A stretch of 64,000 nucleotides of DNA, from the NCBI RefSeq assembly GCF_019635155.1, contig NZ_JAHBZY010000013.1, positions 33,422 through 97,421 on the forward strand, given 5' to 3'. This DNA is from Nitrosomonas sp. (GTDB taxonomy: Bacteria > Pseudomonadota > Gammaproteobacteria > Burkholderiales > Nitrosomonadaceae). The translations under genes were made by a program, and so were the position numbers. Of this stretch, positions 63,680-64,000 are shown one piece after another. The notes below the pieces were generated by a model. The model saw only the letters and a list, made by a program, of their open reading frames with translations, did not search any database and was not told where the DNA came from. Within the stretch, counting starts at the first letter, position 1, and every line of letters begins with the position of its first letter.

Positions 63680-64000
63680 CTAATCCGAGCCGCGTGTACG
63701 AACACCCAGAGCAATACCGGCAGCGGATAAAGAGGCAAGAACAAGAATTAATGGACGGAATGTTTCCGCAGCATCACAAATGGGAGCTGTACGAATGACG
63801 AGATTTACACCACGAACGGTAGTCGTAAGGTCCGGTGGACATGATGCTGAGGATCCCCAGGAAACAGGATTAAAGTCAGCGGAAAATTCAGAAGTAGGAA
63901 GTTCAGTATCAGAAACAGTGTCAAATTCAGCCTGGTAATCAGGGAAATCGATTTTTTGAGGTTCGGTTTGTGATTGTGTGAATCGCCCCGGGTTTTCCGG
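63680..64000 (-). CDS. TspB-like attachment protein, C-terminal part only
   Basis: The frame is open to the right window edge, so only the last 106 residues are visible. D-F-N-P-V-S-W, then C-P-P-D-L, A-P-I-C-D-A-A-E-T-F-R-P-L-I-L and a C-terminal membrane helix match the end of neisserial TspB and pIII-type phage attachment proteins. The C-terminal helix would hold the protein in the inner membrane before assembly. Confidence 0.7.
   Translation of the reverse strand, partial: PENPGRFTQSQTEPQKIDFPDYQAEFDTVSDTELPTSEFSADFNPVSWGSSASCPPDLTTTVRGVNLVIRTAPICDAAETFRPLILVLASLSAAGIALGVRTRGSD

Noticed and set aside
1-64000. CRISPR arrays, rRNA genes or insertion sequences
   Set aside because: No regularly spaced identical repeats, no rRNA-like sequence and no IS-type transposase with terminal repeats were seen; the only transposase is the MuA-like one.

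Overview
The window looks like a betaproteobacterial chromosome, most likely Nitrosomonas-like (Nitrosomonadaceae). This is inferred from a moderate-to-low GC housekeeping background, the gene order ndk-rlmN-pilW-rodZ-ispG-hisS-yfgM-bamB-der, and a flhB-flhA-flhF-flhG-fliA-motC-motD cluster beside flgM-flgN. No similarity search was possible, so family names come from motifs and gene context.

Layout. (1) 1-13.6 kb is ordinary chromosome: a lipoprotein cut by the window edge, a GAF-PAS-GGDEF-EAL signalling protein, a His-rich exported protein, a DUF1810 protein, NAD(P)HX repair (nnr), purL, a ChaN-like/PDZ protein and an M1-type metallopeptidase. (2) 13.9-20.5 kb is a genomic island of about 6.45 kb in the 3' end of a tRNA-Lys gene. 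It has 50-bp direct repeats, a tyrosine integrase, an overlapping excisionase-like gene, a Rep_trans-type replication initiator and three AT-rich cargo genes, two of them membrane proteins. Left of the distal repeat lies the 3' tail of a second integrase, the trace of an older island in the same site. (3) 20.7-26.2 kb carries cysC, galE, galU and a penicillin-acylase-type Ntn hydrolase. (4) 26.4-35 kb is the late flagellar regulatory, export and motor cluster, with a good sigma-28 promoter in front of flgM. (5) 35.2-50.1 kb is housekeeping: an EI24 protein, a DUF3025 protein, a rhodanese, ndk to der, a family 5 uracil-DNA glycosylase, a tautomerase, uvrC and pgsA.

(6) From 50.26 kb to the right edge is mobile DNA. 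A full dif-like XerC/XerD site lies at 52432-52459, with a half-degenerate copy at 50267-50294. Together they bracket a 2.17-kb element of small regulatory and membrane genes plus a hairpin-rich region, which resembles a satellite of a filamentous phage. To the right, 60.8-64 kb holds part of an inovirus on the minus strand: TspB-like attachment protein, DUF2523 minor coat protein, Zot/pI assembly ATPase, small genes and a VapD-DUF5397 pair. Between these, about 53.3-60.6 kb, is the early region of a BcepMu-like transposable phage: repressor, gp16-type regulator, MuA-like transposase, MuB-like ATPase, GemA and Mor. No capsid or tail genes follow it. Its non-coding part contains two arms of about 105 nt in inverted orientation around a smaller hairpin. 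A gene with an R-x4-H HEPN-like motif lies beside the dif site.

The most interesting parts are the nested mobile elements (Mu-type early module, inovirus, Xer-dependent small element), the island cargo, and the large inverted-repeat structure.
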